This document shows, one piece after another, positions 31,596-34,526 of a stretch of 34,526 bases of DNA. The stretch comes from Corallococcus exercitus. Its GTDB lineage: Bacteria > Myxococcota > Myxococcia > Myxococcales > Myxococcaceae. How positions within the stretch are numbered: position 1 is the first letter of the stretch; each line of letters starts with the position of its first letter. The stretch is from contig NZ_RAVW01000041.1 in NCBI RefSeq assembly GCF_003611585.1, positions 1 through 34,526 of the forward strand. The letters run 5' to 3'. The notes beneath the pieces are model-generated. The model saw only the letters and a list, made by a program, of their open reading frames with translations, searched no databases and was not told the DNA's origin. The position numbers were made by a program, and so were the translations under genes.

Positions 31596-33133
31596 GCGCA
31601 GGGAAGCCTTAACACGAAGGTCGTTCCCTGGCCGGGAATACTCTGGCAGGAGAGCGAGCCCCCGTGGGCCTGGAGGATCTGTTGGCTCACCGCGAGCCCC
31701 AGTCCGGTGCCGCCCTCCTTGGTGGTGAAGAAGGGCTCGAAGAGGTGGCGGCGGACCTCCTCCGTCATGCCGTTGCCGGTGTCGCGCACGGTCACCTCCA
31801 CGTCGCCGTCGCGCGGGGCCGTGGCCACGGTGAGCCTGCCCCCGGTGGGCATGGCCTCGCGGCTGTTGCGCAGGAGGTTGAGGAACACCTGCCGCAGCTG
31901 CCCCTGGTCCGCGAGCACGCGGGGCGTGTCCGTCGCGAAGTCGCGCACCACCTCCACGCCTGCGCGCACCAGCTCCTCGCGGGTGAAGTCGAGCACGCCG
32001 TCGAGCACCGCGATGATGTCCTCCGGCTCCAGGTCCGGCCGGGCGGGGCGGGCCATGCGCAGGTACTGCTCGGTGACGTCAGTGAGGCGGTCCACCTCGT
32101 GGGTGACGGCGGAGAGCAGCTCACGCGCCTCCGTGGCGGTGTCCTGCGAGTCGAACTTCGCGCTGTCCACCGCGTCCTGGAGCAGCTCCACGTTGAGGCC
32201 GATGGAGGACAGGGGGTTGCGCACCTCGTGGACGATCTGCGCGGAGATGCGGCCCACCGCGGCCAGCTGCTCCGCGCGCATCAGCGCCTCGGCCTGCGAC
32301 TTGAGCTGCGCCTCGCGCGCTTGAAGCGAGCGGGCCATCTGGTCGAACTCGCGCGCGAGCAGCGCGACCTCGTCCTCGCCGCGCACGCCCAGCTGGGCGG
32401 AGTAGTCACCCCGGCCGATGCGGGACACGCCCTCGATGAGCGTGCGCACCGGGCGCAGCGTGCGGGCGGACCACGCGGTGACGCCCACGCCCACGCCGAT
32501 GGCCATGATGGACAGCGCGATGATGGTAAGGCCCGTGCGCCGTTCGCGCTCCTCCGCGCCGTCCACGCGCTCGCGGATGCGGTTGCCCAACGTTGCGCGC
32601 AGCACGCGCAGCTCGCGGCTGATGGCGCTCTCAAGCTGGCGCAGCTCGGCGGTGGCGCGCGCCACCTCCTGGCTTTCGGGGGACTCGGACGCGAGCGCGG
32701 TGAACACCGCCTCCACCGCGTGGCCGTAGGCCTGGGAGTTGCGCGCCAGTTCGGCGAAGCGCGCGTCCAGCTCCTTCACGAAGGGGACTTCGCCCTCGGG
32801 CGCGAAGGTGAGCACCTCGCGGGCCTTGGCGCGGGCGGCCTCCAGGCGCTGGGCCATCTGGGGCGCGTAGTAGAGGCTGGCCAGCCGGATGAGCGCGCGG
32901 CGCGTCTCCACGCTGTTCTGCTCCAGCACGCGCTCGGTGTCCTTCTCCTGGCTGGTCTGGAAGGTCTCCAGCGCGGCGGCATCCTGGGACAGCTGGAGGT
33001 AGCCCTGGCTGACGAGCCGGATCTCCAGCCGGTTGCGGTGCAGCTCCGCCACGCTGAACAGGGACACCGCCCCGAACGTCAGCAGCACCAGCGCGTAGCC
33101 CAGGAAGATGCGGGTGGCGAGCGAGAGCTTCAT
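31592..33133 (-). CDS. Membrane-bound sensor histidine kinase
   Basis: 513 residues. Two transmembrane helices (about 8-28 and 201-220) frame a ~170-residue helical periplasmic domain, a four-helix-bundle type sensor with no recognisable ligand motif. A HAMP domain follows (about 223-275), then HisKA with the phospho-acceptor His302 in HEVRNPL, and the ATPase domain with Asn423, DTGNG (451-455) and GTGLGL (475-480). The protein ends just after the ATPase domain and carries no receiver. No response regulator is adjacent, so it is an orphan kinase. Start ATG 33133 lacks a Shine-Dalgarno and follows a pyrimidine run; ATG 33172 is an alternative. Confidence 0.94.
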   Translation of the reverse strand: MKLSLATRIFLGYALVLLTFGAVSLFSVAELHRNRLEIRLVSQGYLQLSQDAAALETFQTSQEKDTERVLEQNSVETRRALIRLASLYYAPQMAQRLEAARAKAREVLTFAPEGEVPFVKELDARFAELARNSQAYGHAVEAVFTALASESPESQEVARATAELRQLESAISRELRVLRATLGNRIRERVDGAEERERRTGLTIIALSIMAIGVGVGVTAWSARTLRPVRTLIEGVSRIGRGDYSAQLGVRGEDEVALLAREFDQMARSLQAREAQLKSQAEALMRAEQLAAVGRISAQIVHEVRNPLSSIGLNVELLQDAVDSAKFDSQDTATEARELLSAVTHEVDRLTDVTEQYLRMARPARPDLEPEDIIAVLDGVLDFTREELVRAGVEVVRDFATDTPRVLADQGQLRQVFLNLLRNSREAMPTGGRLTVATAPRDGDVEVTVRDTGNGMTEEVRRHLFEPFFTTKEGGTGLGLAVSQQILQAHGGSLSCQSIPGQGTTFVLRLPCA

Positions 33134-33144
33134 GGAGGAGGGGA

Positions 33145-33160
33145 CAGGACATACGTCCTG
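33145..33160. promoter_or_regulatory. Perfect hairpin or dyad in histidine kinase leader
   Basis: CAGGAC and GTCCTG flank ATAC, a perfect 6-bp stem with a 4-nt loop, 11 bases upstream of the proposed kinase ATG. It could influence translation of the kinase or bind a regulator. Confidence 0.35.
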
Positions 33161-33221
33161 GGGCGGGCGCATTACAGCGCAATCCCCACCGCGCCGCCTG
33201 CTTCCGGCCGTCTGGACTCCA

Positions 33222-33237
33222 CCCCTCCGGGGAGGGG
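33222..33237. promoter_or_regulatory. Dyad between divergent kinase and Kelch genes
   Basis: CCCCTCC and GGAGGGG are exact inverted repeats around GG, 20 bases before the Kelch gene start. TAGCGT (33244-33249), a weak -10, lies between the dyad and that start. Confidence 0.35.
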
Positions 33238-33256
33238 GGCTGGTAGCGTCCTCCGC

Positions 33257-34526
33257 ATGGCTCCGCGTTTCGTCCGCTCCACGCTCCTCGCCGCCGCCCT
33301 CGTGGCCCTCACCCCCGCCTGCGGGGAGAAGGAGGTCCGGCCCACCCTGGACCTGCTCACCAAGGCGTGTGCCGGCACGCCGCCCCTGGCCGGGGTGACG
33401 CACCTGCGCTTCCGGGTGACGGGGCCGGGGATTGAGTCGCCCCGCGAACGGGTATCGACGGTGGACTGGACGGAGGAGGACGTGCCGGGCCTGCCGGTGG
33501 GCAGTGGTCGGGTGCTGGAGGTGCGGGCCTACGTGGGGGCACCGGATCAGGGCGGACAGCTGGTGTCGCTGGGCCGCTCCGCGCCGCTGGACGTGACGGA
33601 CGGGCAGGCGGCGACGGCGCGCGTGTTCCTGCGGCGGCTGGGGGAGTTCGTGCCGGTGAACCTGGCGTCGGATCCCGGGACGTGCTCGGTGCCGTCCGAG
33701 GCGCGCGCGGCGCACACGGCCACGACGCTTCCGGACGGACGGGTGTTGATCACCGGAGGCTACCGGCCCGAGGCGAACGGCACGCGGCCCGTGTCGGCGA
33801 CCACGGAGCTGTTCAACCCGGCGGACGGCACGTTCAGGCCCGGGCCGGACGTGGGCGCGCGGGCCTTCCACACGGCCTCGCTGCTGCCGGACGGCCGCGT
33901 GTTCCTGGCGGGCGGCGCGGAGTCCTTCGCTCCGGTGACGTTGCAGCCCACGGCGCGCCTCCTGGATCCGGCGACGGACGTCATGAGGGAGCTCTCGCTG
34001 AAGGCGGCCCGCTACCAGCACGCGGCGGCGGTGAACACGGCGGGCCAGGTCCTGCTGGTCAGCGGACGTGCGGTGGACGGCGGCACCGTGGACACCGTGG
34101 AAGGCTTCGACGCGATCGCCGGACGCCTGGTCCAGTACCCCGCTCCGTTCGCCTTCGTGGACGCGGCGCTGACGGTCGAGCGGGGCGGACAGCTCTTCCA
34201 GGTCGTGGGCGGAGCCACTTCACTGAGAGCCGTGAGGGACGTGGTGCCCTTCGAGTTCAGCGGCGACCGCATCCAGACAAAGCCGGCAGGGGCCGACCTG
34301 CGTGTGCCCCGGGTGGGGGCCACCGTGGCGCTGCTGGGCCGGGCGGACGAGGATCCACGCCCCCTGGTCATGGGGGGCTTGGACGGTCTGGACCCGGCGC
34401 AGGGCGCGCGGCCCGTGGGAGCCTCCGAGTTCCTGGAGGGCGTCCTCCAGGTGAGCGACGGCCCCGCGCTGATGCCCCGGGCCAACCCATGCGCGGTGAC
34501 GCTGCCGGACGGACGCGTGGTGGTGC
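33257..34526 (+). CDS. Kelch-like beta-propeller lipoprotein, 3' truncated
   Basis: The frame is open from the ATG at 33257 to the window edge, 423 codons with no stop. The N terminus is a signal peptide (LLAAALVALTPAC) with lipobox LTPAC and Cys22. After a ~120-residue beta-rich domain come propeller-type repeats with the pattern HTATTLPDGRVLITGG and HTASLLPDGRVFLAGG; a third begins at the window end (CAVTLPDGRVVV). Myxobacteria carry many such surface lipoproteins; ligand and role are unknown. No Shine-Dalgarno is visible. Confidence 0.88.
   Translation, partial: MAPRFVRSTLLAAALVALTPACGEKEVRPTLDLLTKACAGTPPLAGVTHLRFRVTGPGIESPRERVSTVDWTEEDVPGLPVGSGRVLEVRAYVGAPDQGGQLVSLGRSAPLDVTDGQAATARVFLRRLGEFVPVNLASDPGTCSVPSEARAAHTATTLPDGRVLITGGYRPEANGTRPVSATTELFNPADGTFRPGPDVGARAFHTASLLPDGRVFLAGGAESFAPVTLQPTARLLDPATDVMRELSLKAARYQHAAAVNTAGQVLLVSGRAVDGGTVDTVEGFDAIAGRLVQYPAPFAFVDAALTVERGGQLFQVVGGATSLRAVRDVVPFEFSGDRIQTKPAGADLRVPRVGATVALLGRADEDPRPLVMGGLDGLDPAQGARPVGASEFLEGVLQVSDGPALMPRANPCAVTLPDGRVVV

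Overview
The window is very GC-rich chromosomal DNA whose genes and promoters fit a myxobacterium of the Myxococcus/Corallococcus type (delta-proteobacterial lineage). Pointers are the long Ala/Arg/Glu-rich proteins, several receiver and DUF4388-type signalling proteins, TPR and Kelch lipoproteins, and an AraC/P450 pair. The genus is an inference from style. No tRNA, rRNA, CRISPR array, insertion sequence or prophage was seen.

Region 1 (1-5300, minus strand) holds translation and nucleotide housekeeping genes. rpsF-rpsR-rplI form a ribosomal operon with its own promoter, a structured leader and a U-tract terminator. Upstream lie pth, rplY (L25/Ctc), prs and spoVG. The order spoVG-prs-ctc-pth matches the Bacillus subtilis spoVG-gcaD-prs-ctc-spoVC cluster without gcaD. 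A small three-helix membrane protein ends this side. At the extreme left edge a strong Shine-Dalgarno and ATG mark the first codons of another minus-strand gene.

Region 2 (5430-12500) is nucleotide metabolism: tdk, a divergent uracil-phosphoribosyltransferase-like gene and hpt on the plus strand, then aqpZ, facing a class I ribonucleotide reductase operon (nrdA-nrdB, minus strand). A 14-bp-stem hairpin serves as terminator between aqpZ and nrdB. The roughly 430-base region upstream of nrdA holds a promoter, a long leader with a 38-nt hairpin, and two dyads.

Region 3 (12515-24424) is the most unusual part. After a membrane-anchored hypothetical protein comes a 6.7-kb gene encoding a methyltransferase-like Rossmann domain fused to about 2,000 residues of coiled coil. 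The coiled coil is built from distinct repeat blocks of 26, 25/22, 21 and 18 residues. It is followed at short spacing by dapF, a receiver-GAF-degenerate GGDEF protein (active site lost, c-di-GMP I-site kept), and a receiver-DUF4388-degenerate small-GTPase protein. The coiled-coil protein and the two regulators look like a signalling or scaffold unit built from catalytically altered domains.

Region 4 (24504-34526) is accessory and signalling: an orphan VgrG3-type lysozyme-like protein, a cytochrome P450 divergent from an AraC regulator with 21-bp-spaced direct repeats between them, two conserved hypotheticals, a TPR lipoprotein, a histidine kinase translationally coupled to an M16 peptidase, and a Kelch-like lipoprotein running off the right edge. 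Several genes lack a Shine-Dalgarno but carry a TANNNT hexamer 7-11 nt before the start codon, suggesting leaderless transcripts.
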